In this document: positions 1-9,692 of the stretch, piece after piece
Numbering within the stretch: position 1 is the first letter of the stretch
Layout of the letters: each line of letters starts with the position of its first letter
Assembly (NCBI RefSeq): GCF_038592985.1
Contig: NZ_CP151951.1
Location: 5,496,501 to 5,560,500, forward strand
Direction of reading: 5' to 3'
Length of the DNA: 64,000 bases
Source of the DNA: Paenibacillus sp. FSL R10-2782
GTDB taxonomy: Bacteria; Bacillota; Bacilli; Paenibacillales; Paenibacillaceae
Position numbers and translations under genes: made by a program
Notes under the pieces: model-generated
The model's input: the letters and a program-made list of their open reading frames with translations, nothing else
Told to the model about the DNA's origin: nothing
Databases searched by the model: none

Positions 1-526
1 CCGTATAAAGCATCTCATGCTCATCCGTTAACCTGCCCTGGATGTCCACCCATTCTTCAACGCCATGGATAAATGTGTTGCGTTTTAAATCGACCCCAAC
101 CAACAAGATGGTCGCCTTTCGATCGAGCAGCTTTCCCCAGGCGGAGCCTCTTGCGCATGGCGTATCATAACGATGATCGTCGTTGGTGAAAGCTATGGAA
201 TCCCGACCTAATGCTGCCACCGAATGGGTGGGGTGTAACGAACGTATCACGCCAGGCCTTTTGCGAAAAAGTTCAGGTAGGATACCGACGCAGCAAGCTG
301 ACTGATCCACGTAAAATCTGGGATTATCCGCATTGATGTAGGACCACGTATGGGTAGGTAACACCAGCAGCCCATCCTTCATGTACTCTGTAAACGCATC
401 CAAGACTGTGTCCGCACCACCCTCGACCGCCCCCATACTTTTCATCGAAGAATGGACCAACAATGTCCCTTTGCTGTCAATACCCATTTGCTCTAATTGC
501 TTCATTAAGCTCTCTATCGTGTGCAT
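1..526 (-). CDS. AAC(3)-family aminoglycoside N-acetyltransferase (3' end missing)
   Basis: The family transfers acetyl from acetyl-CoA to the 3-amino group of aminoglycosides in the cytoplasm. The 175 residues visible match the Antibiotic_NAT fold: HSSMKSMG near residue 25, LHPTHSVAALG at 97-107, TPCARGSAWGKLL at 122-134 and TFIHGVEEW at 151-159. Family members are about 265 residues, so roughly the last third lies beyond the left edge. The ATG at 526 follows GGAGGGAGAA at a good distance. The start is only 40 bp from the attachment-like core at 566-586, so the gene opens right at the rlmH-proximal end of its cassette and is read away from rlmH. Some family members are housekeeping (YokD-like) without strong resistance, so the substrate is uncertain. 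Confidence 0.85.
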   Translation of the reverse strand, partial: MHTIESLMKQLEQMGIDSKGTLLVHSSMKSMGAVEGGADTVLDAFTEYMKDGLLVLPTHTWSYINADNPRFYVDQSACCVGILPELFRKRPGVIRSLHPTHSVAALGRDSIAFTNDDHRYDTPCARGSAWGKLLDRKATILLVGVDLKRNTFIHGVEEWVDIQGRLTDEHEMLYT

Positions 527-565
527 GTTCTTCTCCCTCCCGGGTTATTATACCAAAACTTTCTA

Positions 566-586
566 TTATTTATGATACGACTCACC
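566..586 (-). repeat. rlmH-3'-end-like attachment core, copy 1 (leftmost)
   Basis: 18 of 21 bases match the rlmH end at 47657-47677. The right flank GCGCTGTCTG is shared with the copies at 31991 and 44707; the left flank is a weakened CAAAACTTTC arm. It separates the AAC(3) gene from the methyltransferase cassette. Confidence 0.8.
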
Positions 587-666
587 GCGCTGTCTGAAAA
601 GACAACGAAAAGACTGCTTGTCCAGAATCATAGCTATCTTCCCGATAGGGTACTCCTTTTTCTCAT

Positions 667-697
667 AAAAAAAGGAAGGCGTGGGGTGCACCTTCCC
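667..697 (-). terminator. Rho-independent terminator of the methyltransferase gene
   Basis: On the minus strand GGAAGG pairs with CCTTCC around an 11-base loop and is followed by seven T. It lies 59 bp after the stop codon at 756 and close inside the cassette end at 586. Confidence 0.75.
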
Positions 698-755
698 TTA
701 ACTCGTATAACTCAAAACTCAGGACCCACAGCTCAATTCTCGGCCACCTATGGAT

Positions 756-1466
756 TTAGCCTCCTGAATTCATCCGTTTTCTTAGCACCAAATGATACCT
801 GGAGTGGAAAACTCCTGTTAATATATTTTCATTACGAATCATCACAATCTCTTCAATAGCAAAGTCGCTGCCGATCAGGTCCAGAATTTTTGAGTAATTG
901 TAATACATTTGCACAGTTCCTTGTTCGTGCCCTGTACCGCAAATTTCTTCGCCAGTGAATTCCCTCGAATGGTTCGAATCATCTCCAGAGATTAAATCAC
1001 AATAAAATAACCCCTCTTTTTCTAACACTCTTGCAGTCTCTCGTATACCCTTTTTAGCAATTTCGAAGTTCATGCTATCGAATACACCGTTACTGCCCGC
1101 AAATTGAAAAAAACCATCGTTCCAAGGCATCTCAGTAATACTGCCTGCTACAATTTTACTCTCTATATGATCAATGCCAGCGCTTGAAGCCCATTCACGA
1201 GCTTTCATTACCGCTTCATCCGACAAGTCAATCCCGTAGGAATCCAAACCCATCTGCTTGCTGAAAATAATATGTCTGCCTATACCACAACCTACATCTA
1301 GGAATCTTGGTTGTGCTTGGTGAGTGTGGATGGTCTTGTAATCTTGGAGTCCCACTCGTTTTGTAATATATTTCGCAAAAAAACGTATCACTTCTTCATG
1401 GGGATAAAAAACGTGATTTTCACCGTTTTTATAAGAATTTTGCCATTCTTGTTTCTTGTTATCCAC
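756..1466 (-). CDS. Class I SAM-dependent methyltransferase
   Basis: Predicted cytoplasmic methyltransferase of 236 residues. The SAM-binding motif I is FLDVGCGIG at residues 55-63, followed by an acidic GID loop at about 78-80, typical of the Methyltransf_11/25 group; the substrate cannot be read from sequence. I place the start at the GTG at 1466 because GGAGGAGAT sits just upstream; a longer frame to 1511 has no such site. It is the cassette gene nearest the leftmost core and ends with its own terminator at 667-697. Small-molecule or antibiotic methylation would fit the neighbourhood but is only a guess. Confidence 0.8.
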   Translation of the reverse strand: MDNKKQEWQNSYKNGENHVFYPHEEVIRFFAKYITKRVGLQDYKTIHTHQAQPRFLDVGCGIGRHIIFSKQMGLDSYGIDLSDEAVMKAREWASSAGIDHIESKIVAGSITEMPWNDGFFQFAGSNGVFDSMNFEIAKKGIRETARVLEKEGLFYCDLISGDDSNHSREFTGEEICGTGHEQGTVQMYYNYSKILDLIGSDFAIEEIVMIRNENILTGVFHSRYHLVLRKRMNSGG

Positions 1467-1786
1467 TTTAAATCTCCTCCGCCCCGATATGTAAGGTGTT
1501 ATTTGGATCACAAAATGCTCGGTGAGCTATGAGTTCCTATTCCAAACAACTATCTAAATAGACTATCGGAAAAAAGAGCGATATTCATAATACTGATAAT
1601 TACTACTAACTCTTTCCACGTTCTATGGCTCCGTCCAGTTTGTTCTATATGAGTACTGGCTACTACGCCAACAGCAAACTCCATCGAATGAGCTGTATGA
1701 GCTCGCATGACTTTTCCGATTGAACCTTAACAAATTTACGGACTGTTAGGACGGCCTTGTTTCTTTAGTGAGCATGAGGCTCCACG
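1467..1786. other. Intergenic, 320 bp
   Basis: No convincing gene, repeat or attachment core seen. It should hold the promoter of the methyltransferase gene (minus strand) and the 3' end of the monooxygenase transcript; no clear terminator hairpin was found. Confidence 0.4.
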
Positions 1787-2107
1787 TTATACGCCCAATC
1801 CCTTGCCGCCCACCGGACGTAGTCGTATCGGCTCCACGCCCGCGATTAGAGGATTTGCACGCCGAATGACTGCCATCACTTGCTCGTTCTTGAGAGAGTC
1901 GGCATGAACTTGGGCATCGCGCCACAGCTCTGTGACCCAAACCGTGTCGGGATCGTCCACAGATTCATTGATAATATAGAGCTCACAGCCATCCATATCG
2001 TTCAGGCTCCGGGAAGCCTCCAGCAATAATGAAATGAGTTCCTCTCGCTTCCCAGGGTGAGCCGTCAACTTACCATACATAGTGAACTTGTCCATCTCTT
2101 TTTTCAT
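1787..2107 (-). CDS. Antibiotic-biosynthesis-monooxygenase (ABM/YgiN-like) domain protein
   Basis: A 106-residue single-domain protein with the ferredoxin-like ABM pattern: MYGKLTAHPGKREELISLL near residue 10, then WVTELWRDAQVHADSL near residue 57. The family includes quinone monooxygenases such as YgiN and haem-degrading IsdG-type enzymes; many members are just small-molecule binders. The start overlaps the stop of the upstream WYL regulator by the ATGA arrangement (2104-2107), so the pair is translationally coupled and the regulator probably controls this gene. No catalytic residue can be assigned. Confidence 0.75.
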   Translation of the reverse strand: MKKEMDKFTMYGKLTAHPGKREELISLLLEASRSLNDMDGCELYIINESVDDPDTVWVTELWRDAQVHADSLKNEQVMAVIRRANPLIAGVEPIRLRPVGGKGLGV

Positions 2108-3123
2108 CCTTTCCTATTATCTGTTTTAAATGGCATCGCTTCGTAGTGCTTCCACATTTCCAGGCTTACCTCCGCCATTCTTTCGATCAGCATGAGGGGC
2201 TCAAGTATTTCAAGAGACTTCCCGTATGGGAGAAGAAAGTAAGGCACGTATGTCTTCAAAGACGGTTCCCCGATCTTAAAGAGAGCTTCGTCGGGTCTCC
2301 TGCGCTCGCTTAACGCATGCCCGAATAGCCAATGCCTGCATAGCTCATTAAGCGCGTGTTCATGTCCCTTTAGCCTTACCGTGACCAGAGTCTCGGCGTC
2401 GAGCGAATCCGGGAGCAAAGAGCGCAAAAGAAAATCCCTTGCGGAGAAGGAGGATGGACGTTCGAAGCGTGTCCCCGCCGCTTCCAAATGGACTATTCGA
2501 TCCACGCGAAAGCTCCGGATCTCTTGCCGCAAACCGCAAAATCCGACAACGTACCAAATCCCTTTCCAATGCACGATGCCGTAGGGATTGAGGACTCGGT
2601 TGGTGCGGGCCAGCTCCGGTCCTTTGGCATAGACCATGTTCAGCGACTCTCCCCGCGCTGCGGCCTCCTCCAGATGCTTGAGCAGCTCAAGCTCGCGTAC
2701 GTCCGTGGGAGGGTGGATGACGGCCAGCCCGTCGCTGTGTCTGTTGATCCATTCGAGTTGCTCTTCATTGGTGTATCGCTTCAGCTTATCTATTGCTCGG
2801 ACGAGCGCATCCGTGAAGGGATAGCCTGCTTCCCGGGCGAAGACCGACGCATGCACTAGCGCCTTCTGCTCTTCGGAATCGAAGAGCAGCGGGGAATCGA
2901 CGAACTCGCCGAGCAGCCGGTAACCGCCGTTCGGACCGGAATCGGCTATAATCGGGGCACCGCTTGCACACAGTGAATCGATGCATCGGTAAACGGTACG
3001 GACATGAATCTCCAAATCATCCGCGAGCTGTTGAGCCGTCACCCGCTTCCCCGAACGAAGCAGCCATAGAATGGATAGCATATTATCCGCTTTGGACATG
3101 CCGCACTTCACTCCCTGAGCCAT
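2104..3123 (-). CDS. HTH/WYL-domain transcriptional regulator (YafY/DeoR-like)
   Basis: A 339-residue regulator with an N-terminal winged helix (RVTAQQLADDLEIHVRTVYR, about residues 27-46) and a WYL effector domain in the middle (IWYVVGFCGLRQEIRSFRVD). The WYL fold senses ligands or nucleic acid ends, and this architecture is common in accessory regions. A start at the Met at 3099 (MSKADNM) is an alternative, with GGGAG 11 bases upstream; the first Met at 3123 has a poor site. It lies upstream of and overlaps the ABM gene, so the two form an operon. Confidence 0.85.
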   Translation of the reverse strand: MAQGVKCGMSKADNMLSILWLLRSGKRVTAQQLADDLEIHVRTVYRCIDSLCASGAPIIADSGPNGGYRLLGEFVDSPLLFDSEEQKALVHASVFAREAGYPFTDALVRAIDKLKRYTNEEQLEWINRHSDGLAVIHPPTDVRELELLKHLEEAAARGESLNMVYAKGPELARTNRVLNPYGIVHWKGIWYVVGFCGLRQEIRSFRVDRIVHLEAAGTRFERPSSFSARDFLLRSLLPDSLDAETLVTVRLKGHEHALNELCRHWLFGHALSERRRPDEALFKIGEPSLKTYVPYFLLPYGKSLEILEPLMLIERMAEVSLEMWKHYEAMPFKTDNRKG

Positions 3124-3179
3124 TTTCTCGTTTTAAACTTTTACTCTACCGCCTTCAATACTTTCATTGTAAAGATTTT

Positions 3180-3677
3180 TTAGGCTAAAGGTGTTATCCC
3201 TTTTTCGATCCAGGTCTCGTAAGTAGGGCCGTAGATATTCGGCAATTGAAGGCCAGCCTGACGCATGAGAACGGTCATCTGTCCGCGATGATGCGATTGG
3301 TGCATGATCGAATAACGAAGAGAGCTTCCATTCAGCCAAGCTTCCTTGTTTATTACGACCGATTCGAACAAAGTTCCATCCTTCCACTGCGTACGAACCG
3401 CATGCAGCAGATCGTTGCTGATCCGCCGATACTCCGATGCTATTAATGCGGCAGAAACCGATGCCTCTTCTCCTCCAGAGAGAGCATCGAATACGAGCCC
3501 CAGGCTCGACATATAATGCAATGAATGTACCAAATGCCACGCGATTTGTCCAAGCGTACGCCGACCTTCGATAACCTCCTGTCCCAAAGAAGCATCCGTG
3601 AGCAAATCCAGCACCCTAGCGGTTAGTTCTGCCTCGTCAGTCCACTCTAACGCAAAATCTTCAATCCTAGTAAACAT
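3180..3677 (-). CDS. DinB-family protein (YfiT/DinB_2-like)
   Basis: A four-helix-bundle protein of 165 residues with the metal-binding histidine pattern of the DinB superfamily: HLVH near residue 47 and HQSHHRGQ near residue 125. Members act as metal-dependent thiol-S-transferases (bacillithiol/mycothiol) or are induced by DNA damage; the role here is unknown. GGGAGGAATGAAAA precedes the ATG at 3677. It ends 57 bp before the WYL regulator start, same strand, so it may head that operon. Confidence 0.8.
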   Translation of the reverse strand: MFTRIEDFALEWTDEAELTARVLDLLTDASLGQEVIEGRRTLGQIAWHLVHSLHYMSSLGLVFDALSGGEEASVSAALIASEYRRISNDLLHAVRTQWKDGTLFESVVINKEAWLNGSSLRYSIMHQSHHRGQMTVLMRQAGLQLPNIYGPTYETWIEKGITPLA

Positions 3678-3724
3678 TTTTCATTCCTCCCTTTCATTAT
3701 TGGCTTTAAGCAATACCAGCATAC

Positions 3725-3757
3725 AAAAAAAACACTGACAGTTACGGTCAGTGTTTT
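3725..3757 (-). terminator. Rho-independent terminator
   Basis: CACTGAC (3733-3739) pairs with GTCAGTG (3747-3753); on the minus strand the stem is followed by eight T. It ends transcription from the gene at 3887-4405. Confidence 0.8.
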
Positions 3758-3886
3758 CAATTTAGGCTTTCTCAAAAATGGTCGCTGGTCAACTTTAATT
3801 TCACGAGAAGCTGGAGACGCCCCCTTGATCCGCGCAGAATATGCGTCCGCACCTATCGTGAATAGCCCCCTTTGACAGATATACGA

Positions 3887-4405
3887 TTATTCGTTATCCG
3901 GGGCGGCCGGGGTCATCAAGCCTTGAATGGCGCCGAAGAACGGACGAATGGACTTGATCATGCCGTAGCCCATCTTCACGACCGGAACAAATTTCTGGAT
4001 CATGCCGAACAGCCGCAGGCCGCCACCGAGCGCACCGCCGAGCGCTCCTACGCCCGCACTGGCGCCGCCCAAGCCGCCGAGCAGCGAACCCATCATCGGT
4101 AGGAATGCCGACACCTTAGCGTCTGGCTTGCGGGAGCGCGAACGGACGGACGGTTTGCGCGCTCCGCTTCTCCGATTGCTGAGACGGACGCCCGGGGCAT
4201 GCGAACCAGCTCTGCGTTTGGGAGATCGGGAGCCTTGCTTCCCGGAAGAAGCGCGTGGGGGGGCTCCAGCACTGGCAAGTACCAACCCCCCGCAATTAAC
4301 GTCGGTGATGTAGCCGACGTAAGTCTCTCCGCTATGCAGGGTGACGCAGACCGGACGATCCTGAAGCTTCTTAGCCCGTGCGCGCATCTCATTCGATTGT
4401 GCCAT
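3887..4405 (-). CDS. Hypothetical protein: Sm-like N-terminus, basic linker, Gly/Ala-rich C-terminus
   Basis: Not recognised as a named family. The first 45 residues (RPVCVTLHSGETYVGYITDV) resemble an LSm/Hfq-type or spore-coat-associated beta strand pattern. Residues about 48-98 are a basic Ser/Arg/Lys linker. The rest is glycine- and alanine-rich with a hydrophobic stretch (LLGGLGGASAGVGALGGALG) ending FVPVVKMGYGMIKSIRPFFG. AGGTGA precedes the ATG at 4405. It has its own terminator at 3725-3757. The layout suggests a surface, spore or membrane-associated small protein; that is inference. Confidence 0.6.
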   Translation of the reverse strand: MAQSNEMRARAKKLQDRPVCVTLHSGETYVGYITDVNCGGLVLASAGAPPRASSGKQGSRSPKRRAGSHAPGVRLSNRRSGARKPSVRSRSRKPDAKVSAFLPMMGSLLGGLGGASAGVGALGGALGGGLRLFGMIQKFVPVVKMGYGMIKSIRPFFGAIQGLMTPAAPDNE

Positions 4406-4836
4406 GGAAGTTCACCTCGCTCACTGATTATAATTCAGTTTACGACAGGGGCGGACTGCCTGCTTGTGCGAATGGGGCATGCGCACGCCCAAAATCGCTT
4501 GATGGATGCTGTACTATTCCGTTCTTTTAAACTGACATCAAATTTCACTCTTCACTTAGTGTCGATACTTTACGTGAAAAGCAACAGAATATCATTATAA
4601 AGGCAAATAAATCGTTTGATATTCAAGGTAAAGTAACTTTAACTCATTATCGGACTATCCAATATACTTAGTTAATTAAATCAAAGCTTATCATAGGGCG
4701 AATTATGCAAGCTTAAAGGTTGCATTTTTTTTAGCGGATTCTGTAAGATCGGCTGGACGTTCAGTTCGGCTATGCACCTTCATGCCCTTATGCTATATTC
4801 GGTCTAACTTCAAAATCAGAAAGGGGCAACTCCATT
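4406..4836. other. Intergenic between divergent genes, 431 bp
   Basis: Holds the promoters of the divergent genes at 4405 (minus) and 4837 (plus). A TATGCTATA stretch at about 4790 is a possible -10 for the kinase gene. No repeat or attachment core seen. Confidence 0.4.
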
Positions 4837-6459
4837 ATGAATCAAAATATTAAACAAGCGATAGTCAGGGGAGAAACGTCGCTTGGCATCGAATTTGGAT
4901 CCACACGAATCAAGGCTGTACTGATTGACCGCAATTTTGAAACAATCGGTTCCAGCAGCTGTGAGTGGGAAAATCAATTGATCGACGGTTATTGGACCTA
5001 CCATCTCAATGAAATGATTAATGGGTTGCAAGAAACTTATCACCAATTAAAGCAAGAGGTTGAGAATAATTATGGCGTAACATTGCAAAAAATTGGATCA
5101 ATCGGATGTTCTGCCATGATGCAGGGCTATATTGCACTTGATCAAACAGGAGAGCTATTGGTTCCGTTCCGTACATGGCGCAATGCCACAACGGGTACAG
5201 CTGCATCTGAGCTAACCGAGAAATTCCAGTTTAAAATTCCTCAACGCTGGAGCATCGCACATTTGTATCAAGCGATTTTGAACGATGAAGAGCATGTCAC
5301 TAACATTGACTATATTACGACTTTGTCCGGTTACATTCATTGGCTGTTGACTGGCAGCAAGGCTCTTGGTATGGGGGATGCCTCTGGTATGTTCCCCATC
5401 GACGAATCTGCACAGCAATATAATGAAGATATGGTGAAGCAGTTTGCCGATTTAATTGCCAATAAAGAATACCCGTGGAATCTTAAAGATATTTTACCTA
5501 AAGTTTATTCTGCAGGTGAACATGCTGGATATCTAAGTGAAACTGGTGCCCGACTATTAGATCCATCGGGCAGCCTAAAAGCAGGTATTCCGCTATGTCC
5601 TCCAGAAGGCGATGCCGGAACAGGCATGGTCGCTACGAATAGTATCAAAAAACGTACCGGCAACATTTCCGTAGGTACGTCGATTTTTGCCATGGTTGTA
5701 CTAGAGAAAGATTTATCCACGGTGTACCCTGAGATTGACATCGTAACTACACCTGATGGCAGCCCTGTCGGCATGGTTCTTGCTAACAACTGCTCCAGCG
5801 ATATTAATGCATGGCTCGGCTTGTTCCGTGAATTTTATGAAGCAATGGGGCTGAAACCCGATATGAACCAGTTATTCAGCGTCCTGTTCAACAAAGCGCT
5901 GGAAGCAGACGCTGATGGCGGCGGCTTGCTGAGCTACGGCTACTATTCAGGCGAGAACATTACCGGGCTTGCAAAAGGTCGTCCGCTGTTCGTTCGTTCT
6001 CCAGAAAGCCGCTTCAATCTGGCTAACTTTATGAGAATACATCTGTTTACTGCGTTTGCTGCACTAAGGCTCGGGATGGATATTTTGACACAGAAGGAGC
6101 ATGTAACGATTGACCGTATTTTGGCGCATGGCGGATTGTTCAAAACGCCGCTAGTCGGTCAAAAAATGTGTGCCGCAGCACTGAATGTTCCTGTTTCGGT
6201 CATGTCTACGGCTGGTGAGGGTGGCGCATGGGGGATGGCAATTTTGGCATCCTACATGGCTAATAAGGAGCAGCACGAGTCCTTGGCTGATTACCTTACC
6301 ACTAAAGTGTTCAATGATGCAGAAGGACAAGAGGTCTATCCTGACAGCGCTGATGTGAATGGCTTTGCCTTGTTCATGGAGCGTTACACCGAAGGGCTGG
6401 CAATCGAGCAGGCAGCGGTAGATCATTTTGTGGAAAATTGGAAGAAAACAAAAGCATGA
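4837..6459 (+). CDS. FGGY-family carbohydrate kinase (xylulokinase-like)
   Basis: A 540-residue ATP-dependent sugar kinase of the FGGY family, which phosphorylates pentoses, hexoses or polyols in the cytoplasm. The N-terminal phosphate-1 motif is [16 protein letters not shown] (about residues 16-31); the C-terminal domain carries [15 protein letters not shown] and [17 protein letters not shown], the ATP-binding adenosine region. The sugar cannot be told from sequence, and the usual partners (epimerase, isomerase, transporter) are absent, so it stands alone. AAAGGGGCAACTCCATT precedes the ATG. A terminator follows at 6549. Confidence 0.85.
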   Translation: MNQNIKQAIVRGETSLGIEFGSTRIKAVLIDRNFETIGSSSCEWENQLIDGYWTYHLNEMINGLQETYHQLKQEVENNYGVTLQKIGSIGCSAMMQGYIALDQTGELLVPFRTWRNATTGTAASELTEKFQFKIPQRWSIAHLYQAILNDEEHVTNIDYITTLSGYIHWLLTGSKALGMGDASGMFPIDESAQQYNEDMVKQFADLIANKEYPWNLKDILPKVYSAGEHAGYLSETGARLLDPSGSLKAGIPLCPPEGDAGTGMVATNSIKKRTGNISVGTSIFAMVVLEKDLSTVYPEIDIVTTPDGSPVGMVLANNCSSDINAWLGLFREFYEAMGLKPDMNQLFSVLFNKALEADADGGGLLSYGYYSGENITGLAKGRPLFVRSPESRFNLANFMRIHLFTAFAALRLGMDILTQKEHVTIDRILAHGGLFKTPLVGQKMCAAALNVPVSVMSTAGEGGAWGMAILASYMANKEQHESLADYLTTKVFNDAEGQEVYPDSADVNGFALFMERYTEGLAIEQAAVDHFVENWKKTKA

Positions 6460-6548
6460 AAATTAAAAATAATCGATGTCCACCCTATTGCAATAACAAG
6501 TAAGCAGCTAGTACATTACTCATATAAGGCATTTGAAAAGATAAACCG

Positions 6549-6582
6549 AAGGGCCATCCTTTTGTGGGATAGCCCTTTCTTT
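6549..6582 (+). terminator. Terminator hairpin at a cassette end (also present at 11414)
   Basis: AAGGGC-ATCC pairs with GGGAT-GCCCTT, followed by TTTCTTTG. It ends the kinase transcript. Almost the same hairpin stands next to the attachment core at 11371, so this is probably the left end of an old cassette whose core has decayed (a weak core-like TTACTCATATAAGG lies near 6514). Confidence 0.65.
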
Positions 6583-6647
6583 GATCTCGCATCTTTTTTG
6601 CAAATAGAAAAAGTGGATGGATTTCTCCAATTGCGCTTTCGCTTACT

Positions 6648-7109
6648 TTAATATTCTCTTTTAATTACAAAAAACGAACCCCGAATTGTTCCAGCTAGTT
6701 TTGACTTCTGCCTAGCAAACTTAAACTTCCCTTCTAGCTCCTTTGGTACCTCCATCCCCTCAGAAAGCTTAAAACCAACGGCCCGCTTCTTAGGGTCATC
6801 AACCGTATACATGACGTTGACCTCAAGACCATCCTCATAAAAAACGTAAGCAAATTTAATATTCTCAACTTGAAAACGTGACGTTTCTAAAGGTTTGGCC
6901 GCAAACTCAATATCACGCTCTTTCAGAACTCGGTTCACATAATCAAGGGTCTCCTGACTTTCACTAGCTGACACAACCGTAAATTCATGCTTGTATTTGT
7001 TCATAAAGTAACGGGCTTCATTTGCACGCAAACCAGCAAGCGCTTCTACTACAGGTGAAGACTCTAAACCAACCGTAGACACATTATTAAAATCAACGAT
7101 ATAGGACAT
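6648..7109 (-). CDS. Hypothetical protein, 153 residues, cargo of a small cassette
   Basis: Unrecognised cytoplasmic protein, mixed alpha/beta by look, with no signal or membrane segment. The start at 7109 (MSYIVDFNNV) is chosen for the AGGAGAG nine bases upstream; the frame extends to 7154 without a better site. The important point is that a shrunken copy of this gene and its flanks lies at 11414-11635, next to attachment cores, so the gene was the only cargo of a mobile cassette. The sequence just upstream (AAAAAAACTTGCCACTAC, about 7139-7156) matches the rlmH-proximal arm seen at 9684, which marks the other cassette end. Confidence 0.65.
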   Translation of the reverse strand: MSYIVDFNNVSTVGLESSPVVEALAGLRANEARYFMNKYKHEFTVVSASESQETLDYVNRVLKERDIEFAAKPLETSRFQVENIKFAYVFYEDGLEVNVMYTVDDPKKRAVGFKLSEGMEVPKELEGKFKFARQKSKLAGTIRGSFFVIKREY

Positions 7110-7202
7110 TTCCATCTCTCCTTTTATCTCATTATTTCCAAAAAAACTTGCCACTACTCAATAGTCTCAAATCTACTAACGGGATCATTTCTGCCTAAAA
7201 GT

Positions 7203-7805
7203 TTATTTTTGTGAATCAAGAATAAACATAGATGCATCATGTCCCATGAATATTTTACTTCCGTTAAAAAAGGTTTTGGACTGAATATCTCTATATCCTA
7301 TTTTAGTCATAATGTCAGTCAGCTCTTCTTGACTAAATCCGTTATGAACTATATCTGAAACTACTTTTTCATTTTTATTAAAATCTACGATTAATAAATG
7401 TCCTCCTTCATTTAGAACATCAAATAATCTTGATAAAACGAATTCAACATCATGAATATGGAGTAGAACCTGAGCCATAAAAATATAGTCAGCATGCAAA
7501 TCCGATAGACCTTCCTTTTCAAAATCAAAGCATAATGTATCTGCATTCTGAATATTAAAATCGGAAATTTTTTGCTTTATTTGATTAATCATGTTTTGTG
7601 AAGTATCCAGAAAAAGCATAGAATTAAAATCGTTTAACAAGTTCATTCCGACAAGACCCGTTCCGCACCCGAAATCAACAGCATTCTTACTATTAGCGTC
7701 AACTACATATTCACGAATGGCATCAGATGATGCCTTTGCAATTTGAATTCTTTCAGAAGTGTCATATATATTAGCTATCATTTCAAACTTATCCGTATTT
7801 CCCAT
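7203..7805 (-). CDS. Class I SAM-dependent methyltransferase
   Basis: A 200-residue methyltransferase. Motif I reads AVDFGCGTGLVGMNLL (about residues 42-57) and LFLDTSQNMI follows as the acidic ribose-binding strand; HADYIFMAQVLLHI is motif II/post-II. GGAGAGGTAATC precedes the ATG. It lies 78 bp downstream of the SMI1-like gene on the same strand and shares its cassette, so the two are probably cotranscribed. Substrate unknown. Low GC compared with the kinase next door. Confidence 0.8.
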   Translation of the reverse strand: MGNTDKFEMIANIYDTSERIQIAKASSDAIREYVVDANSKNAVDFGCGTGLVGMNLLNDFNSMLFLDTSQNMINQIKQKISDFNIQNADTLCFDFEKEGLSDLHADYIFMAQVLLHIHDVEFVLSRLFDVLNEGGHLLIVDFNKNEKVVSDIVHNGFSQEELTDIMTKIGYRDIQSKTFFNGSKIFMGHDASMFILDSQK

Positions 7806-7883
7806 GATTACCTCTCCAATCTAAATTAATAAAATCCTGAATATAACAATATAGAATGATATGGTGGTTCATGTACACCTTTC

Positions 7884-9218
7884 TCACGATTCGTCTTTGT
7901 CGAAATAATCATCTGGCAAATGTAGTTCTCGCAAACAACCGATAAATTTTTCTCTGAATTTTGGATCTCTTTTATATTTCGGCCATACCGCCTTATAGTA
8001 AGGCAGCAACTTCTCATGTGGAATAATGCCGCAGTATAAAATCAAGTTATTCATAACCTGCGGGCCGCCCCCCATCAACATCTGTTCAATGATCTGCCAG
8101 TCTCCCAGCTTGTTTTCGCAACTACGCGCGGCATAGATGGCCGTGGTTTGCATTTTCGGGTCGGCGTGACACAAGAAAGGCGCAAAGTTCTGGAGAGTAA
8201 TCGCACCGTTATCTTCCAAGATATACCCTGCATAACGCAACGTTTCCGGGTCGTGAATCCTGTCAAGCCTTTGCAAGATCACTGGAATAAATTCCGTTAA
8301 ATCCGCAGTTTTACTGGAAGCATGTAGAATCTGTAAAGCTTGCAGAAAATCCTCATGCCCATCCGATTGCAACAGCTCCAGAAGATATTTTCTACCCGCG
8401 TCAAAAGAAGTTTTGCAGATTAGCCAAATGGCTGTGGGCCGATTTTTTGGGCTTTGCTCCGCAATATTCTTCAAAAAACCAAGGGTTGGCTGAGAGACTT
8501 TCTTAAACTTGTACATTCCATCAAGCGCTTTTGCTTGGATTTCTTCGTTTGGAGCGCTCTGATAAATCTGGATCAGCGCATTCTCATCACCCGGCATTCG
8601 ACTGCCAAACCACCCGATATCATAATCCAGAATAATTTCATCCAGCCAGCGCTCGTACCAGTCCAGAAAGCTGTTTTCATAGACAAAGAAAAAAGGATGA
8701 TCGGGATGAAAATCGGAGGTGTACACAATTCTCCCCCTATATTTCCCTTCAAGTACGAGATACATTTCGTATTCGCAGCCTTGGGTGCCTATGTACAACA
8801 TGCCGCCCAGCACCTTATTACAGACGTCGTCGTATTCCTCATCTGGGATGTCCTCATCCTTGGCCAGGGGCTCAATTAGATGGTTCCATTCCTCTTTGGT
8901 CATCCCGGGATGCAGAACGGATTTTGCAAGGAGTGCCTGGCGTTCAGTATAGGAAGCTGCCTTTTCAATCGGATAAATTCCATAATAGGGTCCGGCGCCT
9001 CCGTTGCCGACTTTCGTTAAAAACTGCGCGTAAGGCTCAGGAAGAGTGACCTGATTGTGGGCTTGCCAGTCCGCCAGCTCTTTTGCAGTAAGCTTCTCAT
9101 TAACCTTGTATTGATGTGAGGATGCTCCAAACACCGAGAAAGCCGTGTCTTTGCGCATGGCTTGACTCAGTTTGTTTTTTATTCGATCCAGTTGCGTTTC
9201 TTTCTTCCCAAACCACAT
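7884..9218 (-). CDS. SMI1/KNR4-family protein with HEAT-like C-terminus
   Basis: A 444-residue cytoplasmic protein. Residues about 45-200 match the SMI1/KNR4 (SUKH) fold: VTLPEPYAQFLTKVGNGGAG with GIYPIEKA, then LVLEGKYRGRIVY and FLDWYERWLDE. The rest is helical with HEAT-like repeats (PVILQRLDRIHDPETLRYAG). SUKH proteins are best known as immunity proteins against polymorphic toxins, though stand-alone ones have other roles; no toxin is beside it. AGGAGGGTTCAAAT precedes the ATG. It lies in the same cassette as the methyltransferase at 7203. Confidence 0.8.
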   Translation of the reverse strand: MWFGKKETQLDRIKNKLSQAMRKDTAFSVFGASSHQYKVNEKLTAKELADWQAHNQVTLPEPYAQFLTKVGNGGAGPYYGIYPIEKAASYTERQALLAKSVLHPGMTKEEWNHLIEPLAKDEDIPDEEYDDVCNKVLGGMLYIGTQGCEYEMYLVLEGKYRGRIVYTSDFHPDHPFFFVYENSFLDWYERWLDEIILDYDIGWFGSRMPGDENALIQIYQSAPNEEIQAKALDGMYKFKKVSQPTLGFLKNIAEQSPKNRPTAIWLICKTSFDAGRKYLLELLQSDGHEDFLQALQILHASSKTADLTEFIPVILQRLDRIHDPETLRYAGYILEDNGAITLQNFAPFLCHADPKMQTTAIYAARSCENKLGDWQIIEQMLMGGGPQVMNNLILYCGIIPHEKLLPYYKAVWPKYKRDPKFREKFIGCLRELHLPDDYFDKDES

Positions 9219-9692
9219 ATTTGAACCCTCCTGTTGACTATAGCCAGGTTTCCTCTATTTGCTTATCCAGCAATTTTATTATTTCTCTATGGGTCTTACC
9301 TATTTAGAATTATATGTATCTTTAAGTAGGTTTTCATTGTATCTTCTCCTAAGGTCACCACTGAACCACCTTAGAGTACCACAGAAAAAGTCCAAATGAA
9401 TGGAATCTAACTAAACTCATCAAACGCAGATCATTTTAACCAAAATATAGTGAGGAGGAAAATAATGAAAAGCCAATTAAGAAATATTACAGTCGTCGGT
9501 TATGCATTCGTTTATTGGTACTCAGGCGGGTCTCGCTTCATCTTAAACCTATCTTCCAAAGAGAATAAAAACATCAAAATCACGCTCGTCTTTCAGGCAA
9601 ATCCTCCTGCACCAAGGGAGACGCTTGAATGCACCTGCGAAAATCCTTGCCCAGCAAGGAGCCTGTCCGATCTCCGCCAAAAAAACTTGCCA
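9219..9692. other. Cassette end region without an assured gene
   Basis: Between the SMI1 gene start and the attachment core at 9693. It holds a short plus-strand reading frame (9465) with a good ribosome site and, at 9684-9692, the AACTTGCCA arm that precedes most cores. Confidence 0.4.
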
